DNA from: Wolbachia endosymbiont (group A) of Bibio marci
GTDB taxonomy: Bacteria; Pseudomonadota; Alphaproteobacteria; Rickettsiales; Anaplasmataceae
Assembly: GCF_947251645.1 (NCBI RefSeq)
Contig: NZ_OX366364.1
Location: 868,001 to 932,000 of the forward strand
Length of the DNA stretch: 64,000 nucleotides
Direction of reading: 5' to 3'
The translations under genes were made by a program, and so were the position numbers. Under the pieces are notes generated by a model that ran no database searches, was not told where the DNA came from, and was given only the letters and a program-made list of their open reading frames with translations. Every line of letters begins with the position of its first letter. Position 1 is the stretch's first letter. This document shows positions 9,271 to 22,070 of this stretch, one piece after another.

Positions 9271-9732
9271 GTGCAAAGAAGTAAAATTAAAGTAGAAATA
9301 AAAAGATTATCACACGGAGAAGACTTGTCTCTTCCATGTTATGCAACTGTGCAGAGTGCTGGTATGGATCTTTATGCTGCATTGAATGACTCTGCTGTTT
9401 TAAATCCACTTGAAAAATTACTTGTTCCAACTGGAATTGTGATTGCAATACCAAACGGTTTTGAGGGGCAAATCCGCCCACGTTCTGGTCTTGCTGCAAA
9501 ACATGGAATCACTGTCTTAAATTCTCCGGGCACTATAGACTCTGATTATCGAGGTGAGGTTAAAATTTGCCTAATTAATCTAAGTAATCAACCATACGAA
9601 ATAAAAAGGGGAGATAGAATTGCACAAATCCTTATTTCTCCTGTATCTCAGGTAATTTGGGATGACAGAGAAGAATTCTGCGCAGAAAAAACCGGTCGCA
9701 ATGCAGGGGGCTTTGGCTCAAGTGGCAGGTAA
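9271..9732 (+). CDS. dut: Deoxyuridine 5'-triphosphate nucleotidohydrolase (dUTPase)
   Basis: dUTPase hydrolyses dUTP to dUMP, which keeps uracil out of DNA and feeds dTMP synthesis. All five motifs of the trimeric family are present: AGMDLYA, PRSGLA, the catalytic GTIDSDYRGE, RIAQ, and GRNAGGFGSSG at the C-terminus. The 153 residues are the usual size. The start is the GTG at 9271, since no in-frame ATG lies before motif 1. It appears to be transcribed alone from the extended -10 promoter just upstream. Confidence 0.97.
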   Translation: MQRSKIKVEIKRLSHGEDLSLPCYATVQSAGMDLYAALNDSAVLNPLEKLLVPTGIVIAIPNGFEGQIRPRSGLAAKHGITVLNSPGTIDSDYRGEVKICLINLSNQPYEIKRGDRIAQILISPVSQVIWDDREEFCAEKTGRNAGGFGSSGR

Positions 9733-9810
9733 TTTGCGAAAAAGCTTGACTATGGCAGTTTTTTTATACACAATTTAAGCATATTAATATTTTATTAAAC
9801 GAGGTCGTTT

Positions 9811-10458
9811 ATGCTAACTTTTAAAAATCATCGTGATCAATCCCACAAAGCAAACACTGCACTTGTTGCATTTACTTCTCTGTATGTCATAGGCGCAGCA
9901 GTAGCACTTTCATCACCATATTGGGTGTCTTCAACTTCCATGCTAGCTCCACTTGCAGCTTTTGCAGCTACACCACTTGGAATCGGTGTATTAGCATTTG
10001 TTGCTATTGCGCTAACTAGTCTAGCAATATCTGCTATCATAAAAAATAACGAAATATCTGAGTTGAAAGCTCCGAAGATTATTGTTAATGATAGTAAACA
10101 AGCAGCATTGCTAGTAACAAAAGAGGTGTATGAGGAAATGAAAAAGGATAACCAAGTTAAAGATGAAAAAGGTAAGGTGAAAGAGGGTAAATATTATATA
10201 GATTTCAGCTTAGAAGGCAAGAACTACCGTATTATTGTTGATGATCAGCCTACCAATAATATGATGATGGGCAATATTTTACTCTTCAAGATAGATTCAC
10301 TAGAAGTGAAAAGCAAAGAAGGTAAGTTCGAGACAGTAGATGAAGCAGAGTGGAATAAAACATTAGGTTTGGACAAAAATGGTGCTAAAGAGGTTAACAC
10401 TTATTTAGGCTCAGTTATTGTTGAACAAGCTGCTTCTGAAGACAAAACAAAAAGCTAG
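9811..10458 (+). CDS. Unknown small inner-membrane protein
   Basis: The family is not recognised. The 215-residue protein has two hydrophobic segments at about residues 19-42 and 45-76, rich in Ala, Ser and Thr, forming a likely membrane hairpin, followed by a charged soluble domain of about 135 residues with a lysine-rich stretch (VKDEKGKVKEGKYYIDFS). The start at ATG 9811 follows CGAGGTCG, a plausible ribosome binding site. A strong intrinsic terminator follows the gene 12 bases after the stop, so it is a single-gene transcript. Confidence 0.7.
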   Translation: MLTFKNHRDQSHKANTALVAFTSLYVIGAAVALSSPYWVSSTSMLAPLAAFAATPLGIGVLAFVAIALTSLAISAIIKNNEISELKAPKIIVNDSKQAALLVTKEVYEEMKKDNQVKDEKGKVKEGKYYIDFSLEGKNYRIIVDDQPTNNMMMGNILLFKIDSLEVKSKEGKFETVDEAEWNKTLGLDKNGAKEVNTYLGSVIVEQAASEDKTKS

Positions 10459-10470
10459 ACAGCTAAAATA

Positions 10471-10506
10471 AAAGAGGCAGATTAAGTCTGCCTCTTTGTT
10501 TTTTTT
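10471..10506 (+). terminator. Rho-independent terminator
   Basis: A perfect 11 bp stem (AAAGAGGCAGA / TCTGCCTCTTT) closes a TTAAG loop and is followed by GTTTTTTTT. It ends the transcript of the small membrane protein gene. On the other strand the leading A run could also serve minus-strand transcripts from nusB, about 140 bp away. Confidence 0.9.
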
Positions 10507-10639
10507 GATTTTTAGTGTCACGTGCATAACTGTACAGATGTTGCGATTCTCAAGGCAACAGATAAGAATGCCACTGCCCTCTTCTCTTGTCATCCGAGTA
10601 GCTGACACCCTGTGCTTGAGGTAAAACTGGCTATAATTG

Positions 10640-13246
<2,607 letters not shown>

Positions 13247-13371
13247 TCAAACATATCTTCTTAAAGTGTATATTAAATATTGTACTAAAACAATGAAATT
13301 TACTTATTTTTAATAATAACTTTTAACGCTAATCTTTAAAATTTATTTTAATAGCTTCGAATTTTAATAAT

Positions 13372-13887
13372 ATGAACGCGGTAAAAAATCTAGTTATTTG
13401 GTTACTAATAATAGCCGCTACTGCAATGCTTATTGATTCACAAAGGGACAAATTAAGCGACAGATTTCTCAGTACTTTTTTACCATATAAAGGAAGAATT
13501 CAAAATAGTGGTCAGAATAGTGGAAGTATCGAATTTACGAAGTCATATGATGGACACTTTTATATTCAGGCTCAAGTCAATGATCGCAATATAACGTTTT
13601 TGCTTGATACCGGAGCAACCGATATTGTTCTATCACAAAAAGACGCATTACATGTTGGTATTAACTTACAAAATGTTCAGGATTTTAAAATATATGAAAC
13701 TGCGAAAGGTCAAATAAAAGCTGGAGTGGTTCAAATACCTAAAGTTAAAATAGGAAACTTTTTGATTAATGATGTACAGGCAAGCGTTAACACTCATTCT
13801 ATGTCTCATTCACTACTTGGAATGAGCTTTTTAAGGTATTTTCATTTCACTATAAGAGATAATAAGTTGATATTATACCGCGACTAA
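13372..13887 (+). CDS. Membrane-anchored retropepsin-like aspartic protease
   Basis: The 171-residue protein has an N-terminal membrane anchor (residues 6-21, VKNLVIWLLIIAATAML) and a single retroviral-type aspartic protease domain. The active-site motif is FLLDTGATDIVLS with Asp at residue 79; the flap and second hydrophobic-hydrophobic-glycine region appear as HSLLGMSFLRYF. Such enzymes work as dimers; bacterial members of this clan AA group are often annotated only as TIGR02281-type proteases. The likely location is the periplasmic face. It is divergent from yidC and convergent with secF. Confidence 0.85.
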   Translation: MNAVKNLVIWLLIIAATAMLIDSQRDKLSDRFLSTFLPYKGRIQNSGQNSGSIEFTKSYDGHFYIQAQVNDRNITFLLDTGATDIVLSQKDALHVGINLQNVQDFKIYETAKGQIKAGVVQIPKVKIGNFLINDVQASVNTHSMSHSLLGMSFLRYFHFTIRDNKLILYRD

Positions 13888-13893
13888 ACACTT

Positions 13894-14787
<894 letters not shown>

Positions 14788-14826
14788 TCACTTGGATTTT
14801 ATATACTTTTTAAAAAATTCACTAGT

Positions 14827-16794
14827 TTATTCTGTGATTAGTCTCGTTCGTCCACTAAAAGAAAAAGCGGCAAGGAGCGAGCCAAAAGCGATGAGGAAGG
14901 ATCCAAACCAGATTATAGACATTCCAGGTTTATAGTGCACTTTGGCTGCGATTTTGCTCTTACTCTTATCAATCTCTCCAATTACAACATAAATATCAGA
15001 AAATAAATTGTGGTAGATACTGCTTTCAACATTTTTCTGACCTTCCACAAGGTAAAATCTACATTCAGGGGTTATCTCACCTAATATCTTGTTATTCAAC
15101 AAATTCCTGATATCCATTGTTCCTCTCACTGCATGGAAATTTTCCTTTTTTATCAATTCAATATTTCGTAAAGTAACTTTAAATTTATTGACTGTTATGC
15201 TATCTCCAATTTTTAGGTAATCTTCTTTTTTCTCCTGCCAACCAACTGAATAAGCTATACCAAGCACTAGAATTGCCACTCCAGCATGAGCAAGCATCAT
15301 TGCATAGTAGGATTTAGAAACTCTTCTTGCTAATAAAATTGATTCACCAAATGCTACCTTAAATAAACAAATTCTTTTACTATATGCTTCTAAAATAAAG
15401 ACTAATAATGCTATGGAGATAGTAATTGATAGCACAATTATTAGCTCCATGTGAAAGATAAACGGCAAAATAGCTGCAGCACTACAGAATGAGAATCTGT
15501 ATTCACGGAATATTGGCAATAGACTATTTCCCTGCCAACTACAGTATTGCCCTATCATGATGAGCACTAGAATAGTGAGTGCAATAGGATTAAATAAGGA
15601 ATTGTAATATGGTGCTCCAACTGAAATTAATTCACCAGTTAAATACTCAAGCACTGTAGGGTATAAAGTGCCAATGAACACGATGAAAAAGGCAGTGATG
15701 AATAATAAATTGTTCATCAGCATCATCGTAAAGCGTGAAAAGAATCTTCTACCCTCTGTCACTTGAGTAGCAAGTTTCTTTCTGGATTCTAGTGTCAAGC
15801 ATTGGAATGACATCGCAGATGTGTGATTCTTTCTCGTAAACACTACAAATATTACTAAGCTACTGACTGTCATTACACCAAGTAGAGCTAATATATACAG
15901 TCCATACCTTGGGTCATCTGCAAACGTGTGCACTGAGGTAAGTATTCCTGAGCGAACTAGAAATGTTCCAGTCACACTCAAGATAAAAGTTGTAAGCGTA
16001 AGTAAAATAGCAAAATTCCTTAAAATATTGAAATTTCGCACCACGAGCAACAAATGTGTCAGCGCTACTGCAATCAGCCACGGCATCAAAGAAACGTTTT
16101 CCACTGGATCCCAAAACCAAAATCCACCCCACCCAAGTTCGCGATATGCCCACCAGCTACCTAAGCTTATACCCAAAGTAAGTAGCGACCAAGAAATAAG
16201 TACCCAGGGCCTAACAATTTTAGCCCAAACATTTCCTTCAGTATTTGCAATTAATCCAGCTATAGAGAGTGAGAAAGGAACACTAAATCCAAGGTACCCC
16301 AAATATAATATTGGTGGGTGAATAGCAAGACCTATATCTTGCAACATCGGATTAAAACCCAATCCATCTGTTTCAATGCTTGGCATTTTAGTGAAGGGGC
16401 TGGATTCAAGTAAAGTGAACAGTAAAAAACAAAAGCAAATCAAGCCTTGGGTGATCAAGGATACTTTCTTCAATTTACTGCCGTTATCAATAAAAATACC
16501 CATCAGAAATAAGTAAAAGGTAAGCACTAATGTCCAAAGCAACATGGACCCTTCTTTATTTCCCCAAACTCCACAAATTTTATAGATCAGAGGTTTTGTT
16601 GTGTGTGAGTGGTAATATACGTTTTCGAGTGAGAAATCATTTGTAATGTGGCAGTAAATCAAAATAGCCATTGATGTTGATACACAAAAAAATATGGCAG
16701 TGGTAATAAACCGACAAGAACTAAGCGGTAAAAACAAATATGTCAAAGACAATAAGCAGGCTACCAATAGCAATATATTCCCAAATTCAGGCAT
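14827..16794 (-). CDS. ccmF: Cytochrome c heme lyase subunit CcmF
   Basis: CcmF attaches heme to apocytochrome c at the outer face of the inner membrane as part of the system I maturation complex. The protein has 655 residues, many membrane segments and the heme-handling WWD-type motif GWGGFWFWDPVEN at about residues 221-233. Residues about 325-347 (SFQCLTLESRKKLATQ) do not belong to the family: they translate a short palindromic element inserted in frame between membrane segments, in a loop that evidently tolerates it. Upstream lies a 177 bp spacer. Confidence 0.96.
   Translation of the reverse strand: MPEFGNILLLVACLLSLTYLFLPLSSCRFITTAIFFCVSTSMAILIYCHITNDFSLENVYYHSHTTKPLIYKICGVWGNKEGSMLLWTLVLTFYLFLMGIFIDNGSKLKKVSLITQGLICFCFLLFTLLESSPFTKMPSIETDGLGFNPMLQDIGLAIHPPILYLGYLGFSVPFSLSIAGLIANTEGNVWAKIVRPWVLISWSLLTLGISLGSWWAYRELGWGGFWFWDPVENVSLMPWLIAVALTHLLLVVRNFNILRNFAILLTLTTFILSVTGTFLVRSGILTSVHTFADDPRYGLYILALLGVMTVSSLVIFVVFTRKNHTSAMSFQCLTLESRKKLATQVTEGRRFFSRFTMMLMNNLLFITAFFIVFIGTLYPTVLEYLTGELISVGAPYYNSLFNPIALTILVLIMIGQYCSWQGNSLLPIFREYRFSFCSAAAILPFIFHMELIIVLSITISIALLVFILEAYSKRICLFKVAFGESILLARRVSKSYYAMMLAHAGVAILVLGIAYSVGWQEKKEDYLKIGDSITVNKFKVTLRNIELIKKENFHAVRGTMDIRNLLNNKILGEITPECRFYLVEGQKNVESSIYHNLFSDIYVVIGEIDKSKSKIAAKVHYKPGMSIIWFGSFLIAFGSLLAAFSFSGRTRLITE
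15755..15820. repeat. In-frame palindromic element inside ccmF
   Basis: The sequence GATTCTAGTGTCAAGCATTG followed by GAATGACATC matches the intergenic element family (compare GATTCCAGCGTCACGCGCTG at 43,281). The stem has two mismatches, suggesting an older insertion. It keeps the ccmF frame open. Confidence 0.65.
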
Positions 16795-16971
16795 AAAAAA
16801 TTATAGTTTTTATATAAACAATATTACTAATGACAAGTTAGAAGTTAAAGTGTTAATTGACGCTAGCATAATGCCCCCGTAGTTAGCTGCGCTAACAATG
16901 TCAGCATTAATTAAAAATTAAATATTAAATCTTTATACTTTTATAGATAGCGTTAATATTGAGGTAACATT

Positions 16972-18231
16972 GTGGGTACAACTAAGATTAGTAAATTTCC
17001 ATTTAATATAAAAGGTAAAGTGGCAAAACAACATGCCGAACCAATAATCGAAAAAAATCTCTATACTATTTTAGGATTCAAAGATATAGAAGATTTTGAA
17101 AATAAGACAAGTAAGCTTGTTAATAAAAAAGTTTGGCAATCATTTATTGACTGCTTTGCAAAAGAAATAGATTATGCAGCAACCGAAAAAGTTGTAAAAA
17201 ACATCGTTTGTAACATTGCAAAAAGTGATCAAGGTAATGCTTTTACCAAAACTGAACATCTGATATTAAATGAAAAGCAAGATAATAGAAAGAGAGAAAA
17301 AGCGATTAGAAAAGCTATTAGTATTTTGAGGAAAATCAATCCAGAAAAAGCCTTTAGTGAACTTTCAGTAATAAAAAAACAAGCTGAAGATTTTTTACAA
17401 ACCGATTTTTATAAAGCTCAGAGTAAACCACTTCAAGGATTTGCTCCTTCTGGTGGACAGCTCTTTGCGGAAGTTCTGAAATATATAGAAACACTAGAAA
17501 AATTATCCGAAGTAAAAAAAGAAGGGCTAGTTAAAGATTTCTTGTTAAATCATGTTAGTTCATTGAATAAAAAGTATCCTAAATCACAAGGTAAAAGGGA
17601 AGATGCTATAACAATACTATCAAGTGATGAGTTGAAGAATTTTTACAATAAAGGTGTAGAAGAAGGAATATTACAACCAATGGTATCTTACAAAGAATGC
17701 AAAAACCTGTATGACAAAATGAACCAAATGAAAAATGAATCCAAAAGTATAATTAAAAGAGAAGAACGGGAAGAAAATTTGAAGAAAATAGATAAGTCGA
17801 TAGTCAGCGCGATTAATGACATAAAAAAACACAGAGAAGCAATCCTTAACTGTAAAAATTTCCAAAATTCTTGCATAAAGGAAAAAGAAGAACATCCATT
17901 TAGGGGCAAATCATGCCAGAAAATGATTGATATATATCAAGGAAGAATCGCAGAACATCAGGAAAAAAGTTATAAAATCTTAAACTCAGTGAGCAAGTTA
18001 TTCAAAAGTATGTCGCAAAAAATGAGAGATTTACCTGAGGTAAAAGAGTTCCAGGAAATAATGAATAGTGTACATAAAGAACACAGCACAAAGCAGGCTG
18101 GTGATAATTTTGACTCAGCTTTGATTTGTCTGGTGAACGTGTGGAATAAATTAGATATTCATCTGGAAAATCCTCCAACAGAGCTAAGAGCTTCACACAT
18201 TAACGTTAAAACTGAGCTAACTAGGTTATAA
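16972..18231 (+). CDS. Unknown lysine-rich, mostly helical 419-residue protein
   Basis: I do not recognise this protein. It starts at GTG 16972 behind a good site, TTGAGGTAA, and has no signal peptide or membrane segment. It is rich in Lys, Glu and Asn, with long helical stretches and likely coiled coil around residues 245-300 (MKNESKSIIKREEREENLKK). Four Cys residues are spread through the C-terminal half without a metal-binding pattern. The gene is isolated between ccmF and pyrC. A lineage-specific cytoplasmic or secreted effector is possible, but nothing here shows it. Confidence 0.65.
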   Translation: MGTTKISKFPFNIKGKVAKQHAEPIIEKNLYTILGFKDIEDFENKTSKLVNKKVWQSFIDCFAKEIDYAATEKVVKNIVCNIAKSDQGNAFTKTEHLILNEKQDNRKREKAIRKAISILRKINPEKAFSELSVIKKQAEDFLQTDFYKAQSKPLQGFAPSGGQLFAEVLKYIETLEKLSEVKKEGLVKDFLLNHVSSLNKKYPKSQGKREDAITILSSDELKNFYNKGVEEGILQPMVSYKECKNLYDKMNQMKNESKSIIKREEREENLKKIDKSIVSAINDIKKHREAILNCKNFQNSCIKEKEEHPFRGKSCQKMIDIYQGRIAEHQEKSYKILNSVSKLFKSMSQKMRDLPEVKEFQEIMNSVHKEHSTKQAGDNFDSALICLVNVWNKLDIHLENPPTELRASHINVKTELTRL

Positions 18232-18353
18232 GAGCCAAATTTTTGGGACAATTTTAACTCAAGACAGCTCTCGCAACTTTAGTCTGTGTTCTAATTTGGT
18301 TGTGTTTTATTAAAAAAACTTTAGATTTATTTTATAATCAATACTCAAATGTA

Positions 18354-19679
18354 ATGACTCAAACTTGGAATTTGTTGCAAACAGGGCAAAAGGAAGGCTA
18401 TAAAATTGCGTATACTAATGCTCGTATTATCGATCCGGAAACTAAACTTGATATAAAAGGTTCATTATTGACTGAAGGAGATAAAATTGTCGACTTTGGT
18501 GAATCATTATTTTCAACAAGTGGGGTCGACGAAACAATAGACTGTAAAGGGCTTGTTCTAATGCCAGGCCTTATTGACATTCACGTACATTTTCGTGAAC
18601 CAGGCCAAGAACATAAAGAAACTATATATACAGGCAGCAAATCTGCAGCTGCGGGAGGCGTTACAACTGTAGTTTGTCAGCCAAACACTGTTCCAGCAAT
18701 TGATAGCGTTGTTTTGGCTAAATATTTGAAATATAGAGCACTTGAAACTTCACATGTAAACGTTGAATTTTACGCTAAAATCACCACTTCGGAAGAAAAA
18801 TTGACTGAAATGGCACTTTTAAAGGAAGCAGGTGCGGTTGGGTTCACTGATGATGGCATGCCAGTTATGAACCCAATGATTATGAGACAGGCGCTGCTTT
18901 ATTCAAGTATGCTGGGTGTTCCTATTGCTCAACATGCAGAAGATTTAAATTTATCAGCAGGTGGTGCAATCAACGAAGGTAAAATTTCTGAAGAATTGGG
19001 AGTAAAGGGAATCTTGAGTGCATCAGAATCGGTTATGGTAAATCGCGATATACTGCTCATGAAAGATATGGAGAATGTGCACTACCATATTCTACATGTC
19101 TCTTCAAAAGATTCACTTGATGCTATTGAACGTGCAAAAGACTTGGGATTAAATGTTACGTGCGAAGTAACCCCTCATCACTTCACTTTGACTGAAGATA
19201 TAGTAAAACAACATGGAGCAATTGCAAAAATGAACCCGCCACTTCGCACTGAAGAAGATCGTTTAGCTATGATTGAAGGTTTAAAGACAGGTGTGATTGA
19301 TTGCATTGCAACCGACCACGCTCCGCATGATCGTAATTCTAAAGATCTTCCACTTGAAAATGCTGCATTTGGTATTGTTGGTCTTGAGACAATGCTGCCC
19401 CTTTCACTTGAACTCTATCACAGTGGGCAAATGGGTCTACTTGATGTGCTTGCAAAATTGACATATAAGCCTGCAGACATAATACACGTACCACGTGGTC
19501 GTATACAGAAAAACCTTGCCGCGGACTTAATTTTAGTTGACCTCAATCATGAATGGGAAATTAAAATTGACAACTTTGCTAGTAAATCAAAGAATTCCCC
19601 TTTCGGTGGGCGCAAAGTAAAAGGACACGTAGTACGCACTGTTGTGTCTGGCAAAACTATATACTCACAGAAAAGTTAG
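18354..19679 (+). CDS. pyrC: Dihydroorotase
   Basis: Dihydroorotase cyclises carbamoyl aspartate to dihydroorotate in pyrimidine synthesis. The metal-binding HVHFREPGQEHKET (HxH at residues 77-79), later QHAED, ILHVSS and the C-terminal TDHAPHDRNSKD are all present, matching the class I type. The ATG at 18354 is chosen because a normal N-terminus of about 20 residues follows; a GTG at 18300 would add an unlikely leader. It precedes the symporter and pyrE, forming a pyrimidine-related neighbourhood. The product is 441 residues, normal length. Confidence 0.95.
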   Translation: MTQTWNLLQTGQKEGYKIAYTNARIIDPETKLDIKGSLLTEGDKIVDFGESLFSTSGVDETIDCKGLVLMPGLIDIHVHFREPGQEHKETIYTGSKSAAAGGVTTVVCQPNTVPAIDSVVLAKYLKYRALETSHVNVEFYAKITTSEEKLTEMALLKEAGAVGFTDDGMPVMNPMIMRQALLYSSMLGVPIAQHAEDLNLSAGGAINEGKISEELGVKGILSASESVMVNRDILLMKDMENVHYHILHVSSKDSLDAIERAKDLGLNVTCEVTPHHFTLTEDIVKQHGAIAKMNPPLRTEEDRLAMIEGLKTGVIDCIATDHAPHDRNSKDLPLENAAFGIVGLETMLPLSLELYHSGQMGLLDVLAKLTYKPADIIHVPRGRIQKNLAADLILVDLNHEWEIKIDNFASKSKNSPFGGRKVKGHVVRTVVSGKTIYSQKS

Positions 19680-19798
19680 TTATCATATCTTATCCATCCC
19701 AATTTGTTATCACCAAAATGGGCTAAGTGCACCTAAATTTAAATTAAGAAATCTCAGTCAATTCCACTGTCTTCGAATAAATGCATCCTCTTACTTTT

Positions 19799-20044
19799 TC
19801 AACTATCGGTTCTATGATGCAGTGATTTACTTTCGCAGCTATAGGCATTATTACATAATTCGTTGTAGAGAAGCTTATAACTGGTACTATACCCCCCTAG
19901 CATTAAAGCTCCTGACACCATTGCATCAGGCGAAATAGCATTTGTAGATGCACTAAGACCAACTCTGATTCCAGCGCTAGCAGCCCAGAAGCTCAAAAAA
20001 AACAAAATTGCTCCACAGTAGCCATCACCAAATTTAGATAACAT
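19799..20044 (-). CDS. Possible small hydrophobic protein
   Basis: An 81-residue frame (ATG 20044; a GTG at 20056 is the other start) encodes a protein with an Ala/Gly/Ser-rich hydrophobic segment, GAILFFLSFWAASAGIRVGL, and SGALMLGGYSTSYKLL, then a polar tail with three Cys. The family is not recognised. The composition looks protein-like and the spacer would otherwise be a 500 bp gap between pyrC and the symporter, but there is no clear binding site, so expression is uncertain. Confidence 0.4.
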   Translation of the reverse strand: MLSKFGDGYCGAILFFLSFWAASAGIRVGLSASTNAISPDAMVSGALMLGGYSTSYKLLYNELCNNAYSCESKSLHHRTDS

Positions 20045-20151
20045 TTCTTCGTGCACTTACCCCCATATTCAGTTACAAGTTAAGTATTAACATTTTGCCT
20101 AAATTGCAAGATTTTTTATATCAACCTGATTCCAAAACAGCAAAATTGTTG

Positions 20152-20157
20152 TATAAT
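20152..20157 (+). promoter_or_regulatory. Candidate -10 box for the symporter-pyrE pair
   Basis: A perfect TATAAT lies 23 bases before the symporter start. No good -35 is seen at the right distance (ATTCCA, 17 bp upstream). It probably drives the two downstream genes. Confidence 0.4.
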
Positions 20158-20180
20158 GTTACTTTGAAGTTTTATTTTCA

Positions 20181-21365
20181 ATGCACAAGTTTGCAATACT
20201 CTTTTCTATACTGCTTGCAATAGTTGCTTACTATTTAAACAGTGAGATTATATTTGAAATAGCAAAGCTGTTTAGTGACATATTTGTTAGTTTTTTGAAA
20301 TTAATAAGTTTACCTTTAGTTTTTCTATCAATAGTTTCCACAATTTCAGGACTCAAAGACTCAATTGAAATTAAAACCTTAGTTAAGAAAACACTATTTT
20401 ATACGCTGCTTACAACTATTATAGCTGCGTTTGTTGCATTATCGTTTTACCTGCTAATAGATCCAGCAAGAAAAAATTTCATAAGTAATACGATAGGGAA
20501 TATTAACAGCAATAACCACAGTTATTTTTCATATTTAAAATCACTCATTCCTTCGAATTTTGTGCAAGTTTTTCTTGAAAATAATATGATTGGTAGCATA
20601 TTAATCGCTTTTTTGATGGGTGGAGCTATTGTTTCACTTTCAAAAGAAAAGCAGGACATATTACATCAAATATTCTCTGCACTTTTCGATACGTTACTTA
20701 AAATTGCTCAAGGGTTATTGAGATTTATTCCGCTTGCTGTGTGGTCTTTTATTACATGTTTTTTGCACGAATTAAAAGGTGGTAGCGAGTTCTACAGTCT
20801 TTTATGGTATTTTGTTTGCATAATGTCTGCAAATTTTGTGCAGGCATTTCTGATTTTACCGCTACTTATGTGGTATAAAGGCATATCACCAATTCAAACG
20901 CTAAGGGGGGTTATGCCAGCGTTGACGCTCGCATTTTTCTCTAAGTCATCCAGTGCAACGCTGCCCACAACCATAGATTGTGTGCAAAATAAGCTAAAGG
21001 TGCCAAAGAAATTGTCGTCTTTTATTTTACCAATATGCACAACAATTAATATGAATGCATGTGCTGCATTTATACTAATCACTGTAATGTTTGTTGCAGA
21101 AATGAACGGATACGTATTTTCCTTGAGCGAAATGTTTATATGGATTTTTTTAGCTACAGGGGCTGCAATTGGCAATGCTGGAGTGCCGATGGGGTGCTAT
21201 TTTATGGCAACCAGTTATCTCATGTCGATGAATGTTCCTCTGCATATTATGGGACTGATTTTGCCTATTTATACAATCATCGATATGTTTGAAACTGCAA
21301 TAAACGTGTGGTCTGATATTTGTATCACTCAGATAATTAATAAAGAATGTAATAGTGAAACTTAA
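20181..21365 (+). CDS. gltP: Dicarboxylate/amino acid:cation symporter (DAACS family)
   Basis: This 394-residue inner-membrane carrier belongs to the glutamate/aspartate-type sodium or proton symporters. It has about eight membrane segments and the hairpin motif FFSKSSSATLPTTIDC, corresponding to the serine-rich re-entrant loop, and TTINMNACAAFILITVMFVA, corresponding to the NMDGT helix but with NMNAC in place of NMDGT. A likely substrate is aspartate, glutamate or a C4 acid from the host. pyrE starts 3 bases after its stop, so both are in one transcript; aspartate import could feed pyrimidine synthesis. Confidence 0.9.
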   Translation: MHKFAILFSILLAIVAYYLNSEIIFEIAKLFSDIFVSFLKLISLPLVFLSIVSTISGLKDSIEIKTLVKKTLFYTLLTTIIAAFVALSFYLLIDPARKNFISNTIGNINSNNHSYFSYLKSLIPSNFVQVFLENNMIGSILIAFLMGGAIVSLSKEKQDILHQIFSALFDTLLKIAQGLLRFIPLAVWSFITCFLHELKGGSEFYSLLWYFVCIMSANFVQAFLILPLLMWYKGISPIQTLRGVMPALTLAFFSKSSSATLPTTIDCVQNKLKVPKKLSSFILPICTTINMNACAAFILITVMFVAEMNGYVFSLSEMFIWIFLATGAAIGNAGVPMGCYFMATSYLMSMNVPLHIMGLILPIYTIIDMFETAINVWSDICITQIINKECNSET

Positions 21366-21368
21366 AAA

Positions 21369-21965
21369 ATGATATTAGACGAAAATAATCTAATAATAAA
21401 AGAATTTAAAAAAGCAGAAGCAATTTTGCATGGGCATTTTGTTTTATCATCCGGACTGCATAGTGACACATACATACAGTGTGCGAAGATTTTTGAAAAT
21501 CCAAGCAGAGCCATGAAAGTTTGCGCATTATTAGCAGATAAAATAAAAAAAGAATTAAATAGCTCCATAGATTTAATATTATCTCCTGCAATTGGTGGAA
21601 TAATTGTGGGTTATGAGATTGGCAGGCAGCTTGGAATAAAGACAATGTTTTGCGAGCGCGTTAACGGCAAGTTTGAATTACGCCGTGGATTTAAGATCAA
21701 AAAGGGTGAGAAAATATTACTTATCGAGGATGTAATAACCACAGGCAAATCTTCACTTGAAGCAGTGGAATGTGCAGAAGGGAAAGGAGGTAAAGTTGTT
21801 GCTGAAGCTTCTTTGATAAAGAGAAATAGTGAAACGAAACTGCCTTTTCCTGTCATATCTTTGATTGAACTGAACATCAAAAACTACAGCGAGGAAGAAC
21901 TTCCAAGTGAATTAAAACAACTACCCATAACAAAACCTGGGAGTAGAGAATATTTAACAAAGTAA
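21369..21965 (+). CDS. pyrE: Orotate phosphoribosyltransferase
   Basis: PyrE joins orotate to PRPP, producing OMP. The PRPP-binding motif LLIEDVITTGKSSLEAVE is intact, and the N-terminal HFVLSSGLHSDTYIQCAKI and GFKIKKGEKIL match the family. The 198 residues are the normal length. It follows the symporter gene by 3 bp, with no room for its own promoter. About 105 bp separate it from typA. Confidence 0.95.
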   Translation: MILDENNLIIKEFKKAEAILHGHFVLSSGLHSDTYIQCAKIFENPSRAMKVCALLADKIKKELNSSIDLILSPAIGGIIVGYEIGRQLGIKTMFCERVNGKFELRRGFKIKKGEKILLIEDVITTGKSSLEAVECAEGKGGKVVAEASLIKRNSETKLPFPVISLIELNIKNYSEEELPSELKQLPITKPGSREYLTK

Positions 21966-22070
21966 TCCTATAATATCTTGGAAACACAGCATTTATACAC
22001 AGCTTTAGTTATTTACTCTAAGTGTATTTTATGTATACTTATTACTAAATTAATTTTGAAATGATAGAAA

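Noticed and set aside
9746..9770. Promoter TTGACT with TATACA before the small membrane protein gene
   Set aside because: The spacer is only 13 bp, too short for a sigma-70 promoter.
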